Part shown: positions 34,352 to 42,831 of the stretch, in pieces | Position numbering within the stretch: the first letter of the stretch is position 1 | How the letters are laid out: each line of letters opens with the position of its first letter | Origin: CAYVQE01 sp964633205 | GTDB lineage: Bacteria; Myxococcota; B64-G9 | Length of the DNA stretch: 64,000 nucleotides | Assembly: GCA_964633205.1 (NCBI GenBank) | Contig: CAZWFN010000006.1 | Location: forward strand, 24,828-88,827 | Direction: 5' to 3' | Translations under genes and position numbers: made by a program | Notes under the pieces: generated by a model | What the model saw: only the letters and a program-made list of their open reading frames with translations | Told to the model about the DNA's origin: nothing | The model's database searches: none

Positions 34352-34590
34352 CGCTCGTCCTCCTCACCGTCTCGGCGGGCATTGGCCTGGCGGTTGCGGC
34401 CGCGCAGCCAGCGCCGCATGCGCTTCAGCCAACCGACCCGCGGTGGCCGGGTCTGTACCGTCTCGATGAAATCCTCGACCTCGGGGTTGGCCACGTGCCG
34501 GATGTGGCGCATGCAGCGGCCGCAGACGTTGCTGCCCCGGACATTCGGCTCGCCGCAGTAGGGGCAGGGGATCTTGTCGTCGCTGGTCAT
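34348..34590 (-). CDS. Small zinc-ribbon protein
   Basis: An 80-residue protein starting MTSDDKIPCPYCGEPNVRGS with a CPYC-x11-CGRC zinc ribbon, then an Arg-rich C-terminus (WLKRMRRWLRGRNRQANARR) and an acidic end. The basic tail could bind nucleic acid or the membrane. It is the first gene of a two-gene unit with the 34145-34351 zinc protein. Confidence 0.6.
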   Translation of the reverse strand: MTSDDKIPCPYCGEPNVRGSNVCGRCMRHIRHVANPEVEDFIETVQTRPPRVGWLKRMRRWLRGRNRQANARRDGEEDER

Positions 34591-34655
34591 GCGCTGCTCG
34601 CTCCCGGGGCGCGCTCATCGCCCCGATTGTGGTCGCGGCCTGCGCCGGCGTCAAG

Positions 34656-35504
34656 TCAGCCGAAGAAGCGCGTGGCGGCTGCGGGGTGCAGGCGGCGGAT
34701 CTCGCGGTGCTCGCGCAGATCCAGCGGATCGTCGTAGCGGGCGGCCAGGTCGACGTCCAGGTAGCGTTTCTCACCGGGCGGGGCGCCGAACAGCACCGGG
34801 CACAGGGCATGACGGCCGTCGATGAACCAGCCCTCCTCGTCGCGGTCGTGGCCGTGGATCAGCAACCGCACCTCGATACCGTCCGCCGAGACCTTGCGCA
34901 ACAGGCGGCGGGTGGCGGCGTCCGATTGGCTGTAGGGCCACAGCATGGCGTGCAGCAAGCGGTTGCCGGCGTCGTCGTTGCGGCGCGGATCGAGTGCCAG
35001 CCGGTCGAGATCGGCCAGCCGCTGCAAGGCGGCGCCCGGCGAAGCGTGGCTGAACAGCAAGCCGCAGGGGGCCACCGCGGCGAGTTGGGCTTCGTCGAAG
35101 AAGGTCCGTAGCGCGGCGCGTTGGGCCGGCGTCAGGCGATCCTCCAGCGCCGCAGCCTCGTCCGGATGGAAGCGGCCGGTGGCTCGGCCCCCCAGGTGGG
35201 CGTGGTCGTGGTTGCCCAGCAGGTAGTGGATCCGATTCGGATGGCTGCGCCGCAACCGGGCCAGGTCGGCCACGATGTCGAAGGAGCGGTCGGCGTAGCC
35301 GTAGAGCGCGGGATCACGGGCGGCGGTGGCCGCATCGGGACCGTGGACCGCATCGCCCAGCAGCAGCCAATGGCTGTCCGGATCCTGCTCCAGCCATTGC
35401 AGGAACAGGGCCCGCAGCGCTGCGTAGTCTTCGTGGTTGCCGTGCAGGTCGGCCGCCACCAGCAGCCGGCCCGCGGCCGGCAGGCGCACCACCCGGCCGG
35501 TCAT
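34656..35504 (-). CDS. Calcineurin-like metallophosphatase
   Basis: A 282-residue metallophosphoesterase. Metal-binding motifs run in the usual order: VAADLHGNHED (D-x-H), LLLGDAVHGPD (GD), LLGNHDHAHL (GNHD) and, late, LLIHGHDRDEEGW (GHxD). The ATG at 35504 is chosen because GAGAGGAG lies eight bases upstream; an upstream ATG has no such site. Substrate unknown; possibilities include protein phosphates and nucleotides such as diadenosine tetraphosphate. The region is divergent from the HEAT lipoprotein gene at 35638. Confidence 0.85.
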   Translation of the reverse strand: MTGRVVRLPAAGRLLVAADLHGNHEDYAALRALFLQWLEQDPDSHWLLLGDAVHGPDAATAARDPALYGYADRSFDIVADLARLRRSHPNRIHYLLGNHDHAHLGGRATGRFHPDEAAALEDRLTPAQRAALRTFFDEAQLAAVAPCGLLFSHASPGAALQRLADLDRLALDPRRNDDAGNRLLHAMLWPYSQSDAATRRLLRKVSADGIEVRLLIHGHDRDEEGWFIDGRHALCPVLFGAPPGEKRYLDVDLAARYDDPLDLREHREIRRLHPAAATRFFG

Positions 35505-35637
35505 GCCGCGCTCCTCTCGAACGCGCATCATCGCCCATCGTGCGGTGCGGTGCAAAGCATCGGCGGCGCGGGGCTTGAAGCGGGCCGCGGCGACGTGGTG
35601 GACTGCAGATCTGGCCACGGCGATGGAGGGCGAGGCG

Positions 35638-36414
35638 ATGGATGCGCGAACGATGAGGCTCCTGGCGAGGTCGATGGCGCTGCTGCTGCTCGCGGCGGCG
35701 GTCGGTTGCGGAGCCTGGTACAGCCGCTACGGAATCGCGGACGAGAAGGAGCTGCACTCCTTCGAGGCGGTGCCCAAGCTGATCGAGGCGCTGGAGCACG
35801 GCAACTGCTACGACACGCTGCGCGCCGCCGAGGCCATCCAGCGGATCGGCGAGCAGGCGCGCTCGGCGTTCTACGCCCTGGAGCGCGCGCTGCGGCGCAA
35901 CGACTGCAACCCGCGCCAGCGGGCGGCGGTGGCCCGGGCCCTGGGCCGGCTGGGCCGGGCCGGGTTCGCGCCCCTGCAGCAGGCGCTGCGCAAGAAAGAT
36001 ATCGAGATGCGCCGGCTGGCGGTGATCGGGCTGGGGGTGACCCACCACCGGCGCGAGCTGGCCGTCGAGCTGCTGGCCGCCAAGCTCGGCTCGCGCGATC
36101 CCTTCGATCGCCAGGCCCGTCCGGCGGCCTTTGCGGCGCTGGCCGAGCAGGGCCCGGCCGCGCGGCCGGCCATCTCGAGACTGGTCCAGCAGCTGGGCCA
36201 GCTGGAGTGGCGCTGGCCGGCCATCGACTGCCTGCTGGCCATCGGCCATCCAGCCCCGGAGGCGCTGGCCGCGCTGGAGCGGCTGAGCCGCACCGTGCGC
36301 GATCCCGAGCAGCGCCAGCGCCTGCGCGCCGCCTACGATCGGCTGCGCGGCGAGAAGGCCGATGCCAAGCCGCCCGCTGCCGATCCCACCCCCGGTCCCG
36401 CGACCGGTCCCTGA
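35638..36414 (+). CDS. HEAT-repeat lipoprotein
   Basis: A 258-residue lipoprotein (signal MALLLLAAAVGC, Cys about residue 23). The mature part is made of HEAT-type helix pairs (VPKLIEALEHG, AFYALERALRRN, RAAVARALGRLGRAGFAPLQ, MRRLAVIGLGVTHH), suggesting a protein-binding scaffold on an envelope face. The start at 35638 follows GGAGGG; a second in-frame ATG at 35653 would give a shorter signal. The C-terminus is Pro-rich. Partners are unknown. Confidence 0.75.
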   Translation: MDARTMRLLARSMALLLLAAAVGCGAWYSRYGIADEKELHSFEAVPKLIEALEHGNCYDTLRAAEAIQRIGEQARSAFYALERALRRNDCNPRQRAAVARALGRLGRAGFAPLQQALRKKDIEMRRLAVIGLGVTHHRRELAVELLAAKLGSRDPFDRQARPAAFAALAEQGPAARPAISRLVQQLGQLEWRWPAIDCLLAIGHPAPEALAALERLSRTVRDPEQRQRLRAAYDRLRGEKADAKPPAADPTPGPATGP

Positions 36415-36420
36415 GCCGGG

Positions 36421-37251
36421 TCAGCGTTTGGGCGCCGGCGGTGCGCCGGCGTCCGGGCTGCCGGGCCGGGACGGGGGGCGCGGCCAGAATCTCCGCGGCG
36501 CGTCGGCTTGCAATTTACGGCAGGCTTCGACCACGTCGCCGGCGCAGGCCTTGCGCAGCAGGCCGCGGGCCTGCTGCATGTCGGCTGGCCGGCCCAGCCC
36601 GTGTTCGAACTGGAAGGCCAGCCGGTAGCAGCCCATGGCGTCGCCCAGCGCGCAGGCCTTGTCGAACAGGTCGGCGGCCCGCGACTGCTTTTGAATGCCC
36701 GGTTTGCCCCGGGCCCAGGCCACCCCGGCATTGAAGCAGCCGTCGGCCAGGCCGGCCGTGCAGGCGCGCTCGAGCAAAGCCACGCCGCGGCGGCAGTCGG
36801 CGGGCACCGATCCGCCGCTGCACAGCGCCAGCCCGGCCAGGGCACAGCCGGCGGCCGAACCCAGCTCGCAGGCGCGTGCGGCCAGCCGGTGGGCAGCGGC
36901 CGCATCGGCCGCGTCGCCGGTCAACCCTTCGCGCTGCATGCGGGCCAGCAGAAAGCAGGCTTCGGCCTCTTTCTGCTCACAGCCCTGGCGCAGCACCGCG
37001 ACCGCCGGTTCCAGATCCGGCTTGGGGCCCATGCCGTCGGTCAGGTCGCGCACCCACACCAGGCAGGCATCCAGCTCGCCGGCGGCGCAACGCCGCTGGC
37101 AGGCCTGCAGGTCGTCCGGGGTGCAGGCCGGCCTATCGCGCTTGCATCCCGGCGCCGCGAGCAGGCATGCGAAAACGAGCGCGACGGTTCGCGATGTCGG
37201 GGCCGGAATGGAGCCAGGCGGCCGGTCGTTCGAAAGCTGTCTCGAGTGCAT
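36421..37251 (-). CDS. Sel1-repeat lipoprotein
   Basis: A 276-residue lipoprotein (LLAAPGC lipobox near residue 36). The body is Sel1/TPR-like Cys-containing repeats (LRQGCEQKEAEACFLLARM, AARACELGSAAGCALAGLA, LERACTAGLADGCFNAGVA, FDKACALGDAMGCYRLAFQ, LRKACAGDVVEACRKLQA). Such proteins scaffold envelope signalling. The C-terminus (PGSPDAGAPPAPKR) is flexible. The signal start is supported by a MHSRQLSNDRPPG n-region, though it is long. It converges with the HEAT protein, with only six bases between stops. Confidence 0.8.
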   Translation of the reverse strand: MHSRQLSNDRPPGSIPAPTSRTVALVFACLLAAPGCKRDRPACTPDDLQACQRRCAAGELDACLVWVRDLTDGMGPKPDLEPAVAVLRQGCEQKEAEACFLLARMQREGLTGDAADAAAAHRLAARACELGSAAGCALAGLALCSGGSVPADCRRGVALLERACTAGLADGCFNAGVAWARGKPGIQKQSRAADLFDKACALGDAMGCYRLAFQFEHGLGRPADMQQARGLLRKACAGDVVEACRKLQADAPRRFWPRPPSRPGSPDAGAPPAPKR

Positions 37252-37409
37252 GGTGGTCCTCCGGTTCCGGCGACCGATGGTAGCGCAGCGCCGGGTCCGG
37301 CACCAGAGCTGGATACGACTCCGGATTGTGCGGCCGTGATTAGACGGGGTTGCTGCGGGCGATCGCTGATCGGGGGGCGGGCGGCCGGCTCAGCCGGCGC
37401 AGCGGCGTG

Positions 37410-37880
37410 CTAGAGGCAGTTGTAGAAGCCCTTGCTGCCGTCCCAGCTGCAGGTCTTGCCGTACTGGGTGCAGTCGATGGAGTTGACCTGCTCGTCCTCG
37501 CACCAGATGACCGAATCGCCATCGCAGCGGCCCTCGTAGGTCTCGCCATTGCAGGGGTCGGCCGGCTCTTCCGGTTCCTCCGGCTGCTCGAGGCAGGCGT
37601 AATACTGCTTCTCCTCGGAGAAGCCGCAGACCTTGCCGTCGGCGCTGCAGTCCTGGCGGTTGACCTGCTCGTNNNNNNNNNNNNNNNNNNNNNNNNNNNN
37701 NNNNNNNNNNNNNNNNNNNNNNNNNNNNNNNNNNNNNNNNNNNNNNNNNNNNNNNNNNNNNNNNNNNNNNNNGAGAAGCCGCAGACCTTGCCGTCGGCGC
37801 TGCAGTCCTGGCGGTTGACCTGCTCGTTCTCGCACCAGACCACCGTGTCGCCGTCGCAGCGGCCTTCCCATGTCTCGCCC
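37410..37880 (-). repeat. CxGETxEGRCDGD-type repeats at protease C-terminus
   Basis: At least three near-identical copies of the unit CxGETxEGRCDGD, then VVWCENEQVNRQDC and SADGKVCGF are visible around the gap, each about 170 bases. Repeat collapse explains the scaffold gap here. Confidence 0.7.
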
Positions 37881-38677
37881 TCACAGGGATCGACCGGCTC
37901 GTCGGGTGGGTTCGGCTCGTCGCCGGCGTCGACTTGCAGGAAGTCCATGTAGGCGTCGACCCGGGTGTCGACCCCGTATTGGGTGCAGTAGGCGTCGCCG
38001 TAGGAGGTCACGCCGGCCACCAGGTAGCTGCCGTCGGCGCTGCGGTAGAAGGCCGGCCCGCCCGAATCGCCGTTGCAGGTGTTGCGGTTGGGATCGTCGT
38101 AGCGGAAGCTGGTCGGGTTGACCTGGGAGATCGACATCCACACCGCCCGCTTCAGCCCGGCGCCGCTCTGATTGTAGCCGTCCGAGACCCCGTAGCCGAC
38201 GAAGAACAGCTCGGTGCCGACCCAGCCCGAGTCCATGGCGCCGACCACGGCCATGGGCGCCACCGGGGCGTTCTCGGCCAAGTAGACCAGGCCGATGTCG
38301 TTGCTGATCGACTGCGGGTTGTAGCCCGGGTGCGGCTCCAGGGTGACCGCCTGCACAGTGGCCTGCGGCGAGTAGGCGTCGGGGCCGATGGCGAACTTCA
38401 TGCGCGAGGCCGAGAAGCCGTCGACGCAGTGGGCCGCGGTCAACACCTTGCGCGGTCCGATCAGGGTGCCGGTACAGTGCTGGTTGCCGTTGTACAGCAG
38501 CGAGCCCACCGCTGGCAGGCCGTCGTAGCTGCTGCCGCCGATGATCCGCGAGCTGCGCTCACCCATGGGCTGATCGCCTCGATCCGCGGTGGTGTCGATC
38601 TGGTCGCCGGTGTTGCCGCAAGCGCCGGCGAACAAGGCCAGGCTGGAGATCATCAGGCTGATCAGGATGTGCCGCAT
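37410..38677 (-). CDS. Trypsin-like lipoprotein protease with C-terminal Cys-rich repeats (scaffold gap)
   Basis: Exported lipoprotein (MRHILISLMISSLALFAGAC). The S1 protease domain has all triad residues: His in LTAAHCVDGF, Asp in SISNDIGLVYL and Ser in CNGDSGGPAF. It is cleaved from a short propeptide before RIIGGSSYDG. After residue ~265, repeats of about 55-60 residues follow (CEGETWEGRCDGDTVVWC, then QVNRQDCSADGKVCGF). The 100-N gap lies in these repeats, and the reading frame on either side is only joined by assuming a gap of another length. The true end is the CL stop at 37410. AGGA precedes the ATG. Confidence 0.8.
37673..37772. other. Scaffold gap inside protease repeats
   Basis: Exactly 100 N. 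Comparing the intact repeat, about 42 residues are missing if only one unit is lost; the real number may be larger. Confidence 0.95.
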
Positions 38678-38987
38678 CGTTTCCTCCCAGGGGAACGTTC
38701 GCAAGTCGCCCGCAAGGCCAGCAACAACTGTGCCAACAGGGAACAGGTCAACCGATGGCATAACTAAACGGGAAATAAGGTAAAAAAATTCTCAGCCCTT
38801 CGCTCATGGCGCACGATGCGAGTATATCGAGACAGCCTGTCACACGGTCAGTTGACCGATGCGCCCGCGCGCTGCGGCAATGCGTTGATAATCAGGGACC
38901 TTGGCCGGGCATGCGGTCGATTGCGGGGTGGGTGGACACTGGACTGTCCACCCGTGAGGTGGCTGGAACTCCTCGGGAGGCTTTGGT
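38678..38987. other. Intergenic region with AT-rich stretch
   Basis: 310 bases without a gene. A minus-strand TTTACC (38779-38784) and TATGCC (38757-38762), 16 bases apart, could be the protease promoter. A 9-bp perfect hairpin occurs at 38930-38953. Confidence 0.35.
38930..38953 (-). terminator. Hairpin after membrane spermidine-synthase-like gene
   Basis: GGGTGGACA and TGTCCACCC (9-bp perfect stem, 6-base loop) lie about 35 bases beyond the stop of the gene ending at 38988. There is no U-run, so termination is uncertain. Confidence 0.35.
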
Positions 38988-41087
38988 TCAGCGCAGGATC
39001 GGCAGCAGGCTGGTGTGGCTGTCAGTCCACAAGGGGGCTGGTTCTGTCAGCTCGGCCGGCAGGCAGGTGCGGGCCGCGATTTCGGGGTGGGCCAGGATCA
39101 TGGGCTCGCGGGTCAGCAGCATCCAGTGCGAGCGCAAGGCGATCCAGCCATCACCCCGGTCGCGCACCACGGCCACCACCAGATCCAGCTCGCGGGCCAG
39201 CCGATCGACCACGGGCTCGAGGTTGAGGTTGAGGTTGGTCACGTGGATCAGCAGCAGCCCGTCCGGGGCCAGGTGCTCCAGGTAGACCGCCAGCGCCTGG
39301 CGGGTCAGCAGGTGGACCGGGATGGCGTCGGACTGGAAGGCGTCGACGGCCAGCAGGTCGAAGCCCTGGGCATCGCCGCGGGCCAGCTCGCGCTCCAGGC
39401 TGACCCGCGCATCGCCCGGCACGATCTCGATCCGGGCCGGGCTGTCCTCGAGGTAGGAGAAGTAGCCGCCGGCCCCGCTGGCCAGCCGGATGACCGCCGG
39501 GTTGATCTCGTAGCAGCGCATTCGATCGCCCGGCCGGCCGTAAGCCGCCGCGGTGCCGATGCCGAGCCCCACCAGCCCGACCCGCAGCGGCAACCCGGCC
39601 AGCCGCCGCGGGTGGTACTGCAGCGCCAGACCCAGACCGCTGGTCGGCGCATAGTAGCAGGTCGGCCGCCGGCGCAGCGGCGGGGCCTGGAGCTGGTAGC
39701 CGTGCAAGATGTGGCCGTCGATCAGGTCGTGGGCGTGGAACTGCTCGACGCCGGGATGGGTCAGCCGCACCCGCAGCACGCCGTAGAAGTTGCGCTGCGA
39801 CCAGACCACATCCTCGGCGAACAGCGCCGGGTGGACGGCCAAGGCCCCACCGAGGCCCAGCAGTACCACCGCCGGCCCGCTCGCCCGCAGCCAGCGCCGC
39901 CGGCCGTGGAGCCAGGATTCGCCATCGGCCAGCAGCGCCAGCAGGTGCAGCGCGCCGCAGCCGAACAGGGCCAGGTGCAGCTCCCAGTAGCCATCGAATA
40001 CGAGCGGCGCCAGCAGGGCCACCGCGGCGCCGCCGAGCGCCCCGCCGGCGGCCAGTGTCAGGTAGAATCCGGTCAGATAGCGCGGGTGGGGCTTGAGCCG
40101 CACCAGCTCGCCGTGGCACAGCAGGCAGCCGGCGAAGACCACCGCCGCGTAGGCCACCACCTGCCAGACGATATCCAACTCGTACTCGAGGTACAGCGCC
40201 GCCACCGCCCCGCCGGCGGCCAGGGCGAACAATGGTGCGGCCCAGGCCCGGCCGTAACCGCGCTCGGAGGAAAAGGCCAGCACCATCGTCAGCAGGTATA
40301 GCGCCAGCGGCAGCACCCACAGGAACGGGATGACCGCCACCTCCTGGCACATCTGGTTGGTGCCCGCCAGCAGCAGCACCGTTGCGGTGGCCGCCAGGGC
40401 CAGCCACAGCAGGCGCCGGCCCACACCGGACCGTGGGACGGCCGCATTCGGTTCGGCGACGGCGGTCGCCGGGACGAGCCGGCCGCGCAGCAAGGGCCAG
40501 GCACAGGCGGCCACACCGCCGGCGAACAGCAGGTAGAGGCCGGACCACAGCCGGCCCTGGGCGACGGTCTCTAGCCGGGGCTCGATCAGAAAGGGATAGG
40601 CCAGCAGGCCCAGCAGGGAGCCGGCGTTCGACAGCGCGTACAGCGTCCACGGCCGGCGGTGCGGGACCAGATCGCGGAACCAGGCCTGCAGCAGCGGGCT
40701 GGTGGCACACAGCAGCAGGCTCGGCAAGCCGACGCCGACGCCGAGGATGACCAGGATGCGCCAGACCGGCTGGCTGTCGGCGGTCGGCTGCCATTCGGGG
40801 CCGGGGATGATCGGCGCCGGCCAGCTCCAGGCCAGCCCGGCCAGCAAACCCAGCGAGACCAGCAGGGCGGCCAGCTGCAGCTGGGCCTGGCGCCGCGGTG
40901 TCAGCCAGCGATCGAGGGCGTGGGCCCAGAGGTAGCCGAGCAGCAGTACGCTCTGGAAGAACAGCAGGCAGACGGTCCAGACCGAGGTGCCGCCGCCGAA
41001 CCAGGGCAGCAGCACCTTGCCCAGCAAGGGCTGGACGGCGAACACCAGCAAGGCGCCGAGAAAGATGGTCGCCGCGTATGCGATCAT
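38988..41087 (-). CDS. Membrane spermidine-synthase-like fusion protein
   Basis: A 699-residue protein with about 12 membrane helices at the N-terminus (IFLGALLVFAVQPLLGKVLL onward, residues 1-450) and a C-terminal SpeE-like Rossmann domain (GLVGLGIGTAAAYG, YEINPAVIRLA, VDAFQSDAIPVHLLTRQA). It keeps the family substrate loop, but no SpeD decarboxylase is nearby, and such fused proteins are often not true spermidine synthases. The GDARVSLERE segment follows the nucleotide-binding site. Membrane topology is inferred from hydrophobicity only. Confidence 0.8.
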   Translation of the reverse strand: MIAYAATIFLGALLVFAVQPLLGKVLLPWFGGGTSVWTVCLLFFQSVLLLGYLWAHALDRWLTPRRQAQLQLAALLVSLGLLAGLAWSWPAPIIPGPEWQPTADSQPVWRILVILGVGVGLPSLLLCATSPLLQAWFRDLVPHRRPWTLYALSNAGSLLGLLAYPFLIEPRLETVAQGRLWSGLYLLFAGGVAACAWPLLRGRLVPATAVAEPNAAVPRSGVGRRLLWLALAATATVLLLAGTNQMCQEVAVIPFLWVLPLALYLLTMVLAFSSERGYGRAWAAPLFALAAGGAVAALYLEYELDIVWQVVAYAAVVFAGCLLCHGELVRLKPHPRYLTGFYLTLAAGGALGGAAVALLAPLVFDGYWELHLALFGCGALHLLALLADGESWLHGRRRWLRASGPAVVLLGLGGALAVHPALFAEDVVWSQRNFYGVLRVRLTHPGVEQFHAHDLIDGHILHGYQLQAPPLRRRPTCYYAPTSGLGLALQYHPRRLAGLPLRVGLVGLGIGTAAAYGRPGDRMRCYEINPAVIRLASGAGGYFSYLEDSPARIEIVPGDARVSLERELARGDAQGFDLLAVDAFQSDAIPVHLLTRQALAVYLEHLAPDGLLLIHVTNLNLNLEPVVDRLARELDLVVAVVRDRGDGWIALRSHWMLLTREPMILAHPEIAARTCLPAELTEPAPLWTDSHTSLLPILR

Positions 41088-41125
41088 GGGTCCGATGAGA
41101 TGAGCCGCGTGCTGGGCAGCGGAGC

Positions 41126-41653
41126 TCAGAGCGACTCGATCACCCGGATCAGCTCCGGCGTGGAAAGGCCTTCGATGCGGAAGCCCGCCGGTGTGATCAG
41201 GGTCAGATGGCCTTCCGAGGTGACCTCCACCGTGGGGCCATACGGCGGCACCCGGACCTGTGCGCGCCGGACATTTTCCGCGGGCGCAGCCGCCGGTTCG
41301 GCCAGCTCCCAGCGGCGCAGGGTCAAATAGGGCATGCCCAGGCTGGCGGCGGCCTGCTTGGTGGTCTGGCCCGCGTTGCGCAGCTCGCGGTAGCGGGCCA
41401 GCAGTTGCTGTTTCTCGGCATCGCTATAGCGCTTGCCGCGGTCGGCCTCTTTCCCGCCGGCCGGCTCCTTCGCGGCGGTCTTGCTCTTCTTCGCGTCCTT
41501 CTTCTTGGTTGCTTTCTTCTCGGTGGCCTTTGCCCTGGCGGCCTTGCTCTTCGTCGTCTTCTTCGCAGTGGGCTTTTTCTTGGCGGCCTTCTTGTTGCTG
41601 GGCTTTTTCTTGGCGGCCTTTTTCTTGGTGGCCTTCTTCTCGGCGGCGACCAT
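41126..41653 (-). CDS. Histone H1-like Lys-rich tail fused to HTH domain
   Basis: A 175-residue protein. Residues 1-75 are a KKAAKKK-type Lys/Ala repeat (AAKKKPSNKKAAKKKPTAKK) like histone H1, expected to bind DNA backbone. Residues 80-118 form a helix-turn-helix resembling transposase/Rha-like or HTH_29 folds (QQLLARYRELRNAGQ followed by TKQAAASLGMPYLTLRRWE). The C-terminus is a compact beta-region (VPPYGPTVEVTSEGHLTLI to ELIRVIESL). It may be a nucleoid-organising regulator. The ATG follows GAGGAGG at six bases. An AT-rich promoter lies upstream. Confidence 0.8.
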   Translation of the reverse strand: MVAAEKKATKKKAAKKKPSNKKAAKKKPTAKKTTKSKAARAKATEKKATKKKDAKKSKTAAKEPAGGKEADRGKRYSDAEKQQLLARYRELRNAGQTTKQAAASLGMPYLTLRRWELAEPAAAPAENVRRAQVRVPPYGPTVEVTSEGHLTLITPAGFRIEGLSTPELIRVIESL

Positions 41654-41716
41654 GTTCGCCTCCTCGGGCGGGGGCAGCCGATCTGCCCAAAACCCGCAGC
41701 GATTGGTTTTGCCCAC

Positions 41717-41745
41717 TATATATACCGATATATATACCGTGTAAA
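41717..41745 (-). promoter_or_regulatory. AT-rich promoter of the H1-like gene
   Basis: On the minus strand TTTACA (41740-41745), 17 bases, then TATATA (41717-41722). A GGTATATATA direct repeat in the block suggests an operator. It is extremely AT-rich for this genome. Confidence 0.5.
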
Positions 41746-41821
41746 CCCGATCGAGGATGCGGTGGGGCTTGTCCTGGTGTCCGGACGGCGTTAGCCTGCC
41801 CGGCAACGGGAGGATGAGCCC

Positions 41822-41893
41822 ATGCGAACCGAGCTGGAGCGGGCCCCCGCGGCCACCGCGGTCATCGAGCGCGACCACCCGGCGGTGCGCTGA
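41822..41893 (+). CDS. Small ORF upstream of thiD
   Basis: A 23-codon ORF (MRTELERAPAATAVIERDHP and AVR) behind GGGAGG ends exactly at the thiD start (TGATG). It might couple thiD translation or be a remnant. No family is recognised. Confidence 0.3.
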   Translation: MRTELERAPAATAVIERDHPAVR

Positions 41894-42699
41894 TGCGCGG
41901 CCGGGTGCTGATCGCGGCCGGGTCCGACTCGGGTGGCGGCGCGGGGGTGCAGGCGGACATCAAGACGGTGACCGCGCTGGGCGGTTACGCGGCCACGGCC
42001 ATCACCGCCCTGACGGCCCAGGACACCCGTGGTGTGCACGCGGTCGAGCCGGTGGCGCCGGGCTTCGTGGCCCGGCAGCTGCGCCTGGTGCTGGCCGACA
42101 TCGGCGCCGATGCCGTCAAGACCGGCATGCTGCCATCGGTGGCGGTGATCGAGGCGGTCGCCGAGGTGCTGGCCGAGCAGGCCGCCGAGCTGCCCCTGGT
42201 GCTGGATCCGGTCATGGTGGCCAAGGGTGGCGCGGCGCTGATCGATGCCGGCGCGGTGGCCGCGGTGGGCCGGCACCTGCTGCCGCGGGCGGCGCTGATC
42301 ACGCCCAATCTGCCCGAGGCCGAGCGGCTGACCGGTCTGCAGGTGGCCGACCGGGACGGCATGCGCCGCGCGGCCGAGCGGCTGCTGGAGCGGGGGGCGG
42401 CCGCGGTGCTGGTCAAGGGCGGCCACCTGCCCGGCGCCGAGCTGGTCGATCTGCTGCTGTGGCCCGGCGGCGAGCGTGCTTTCAGCGAGCGGCGCATCGA
42501 GACCCGCCACACCCACGGCACCGGCTGCACCTTGGCTTCGGCCATCGCCGCCGGTCTGGCCCAGGGACTCGACCTGGTCCCGGCCGTGGAACGCGCCCGC
42601 CGCTACCTGCGCCGGGCCATCCGCGGGGCGCCGGGCTTCGGCGCCGGCCACGGCCCCCTCGATCACGCCCATCCCTGCTGCTGCGGGAACCGATCCTGA
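41893..42699 (+). CDS. thiD: Hydroxymethylpyrimidine (phosphate) kinase
   Basis: A 268-residue ribokinase-fold enzyme of thiamine synthesis. AAGSDSGGGAGVQADIKTVT and the TALTAQDT block are the ThiD N-terminal signatures; VLDPVMVAKGGAAL, NLPEAERLTG and the catalytic HTHGTGCTLASAIA (anion hole and Asp/Gly-rich loop) follow. It phosphorylates HMP and HMP-P for joining to the thiazole. thiC, which makes HMP-P, is in the same window at 49130. A hairpin follows it before leuS. Confidence 0.95.
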   Translation: MRGRVLIAAGSDSGGGAGVQADIKTVTALGGYAATAITALTAQDTRGVHAVEPVAPGFVARQLRLVLADIGADAVKTGMLPSVAVIEAVAEVLAEQAAELPLVLDPVMVAKGGAALIDAGAVAAVGRHLLPRAALITPNLPEAERLTGLQVADRDGMRRAAERLLERGAAAVLVKGGHLPGAELVDLLLWPGGERAFSERRIETRHTHGTGCTLASAIAAGLAQGLDLVPAVERARRYLRRAIRGAPGFGAGHGPLDHAHPCCCGNRS

Positions 42700-42787
42700 G
42701 GCGCCGGGTGACGACGCCTTGCCCATGGGGCGGGGGCGTGCTAGAGCCTGTTGTGCCGCAGCGGTTGTACGGTGCTTGACGGTGGTT

Positions 42788-42813
42788 TGCCGCCCCTTGG
42801 GGCGGGGCCTTTT
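42788..42813 (+). terminator. Hairpin and U-run between thiD and leuS
   Basis: CCGCCCC-TT-GGGGCGG (42790-42805) forms a short strong stem followed by GGCCTTTT. It would end thiD transcripts, and sits just before the leuS ribosome site, so it could also attenuate leuS. Confidence 0.5.
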
Positions 42814-42831
42814 CGCGCGGAGGATCTACTG

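Noticed and set aside
42700..42831. T-box leader upstream of leuS
   Set aside because: No T-box sequence or specifier loop is seen; only a small terminator hairpin.
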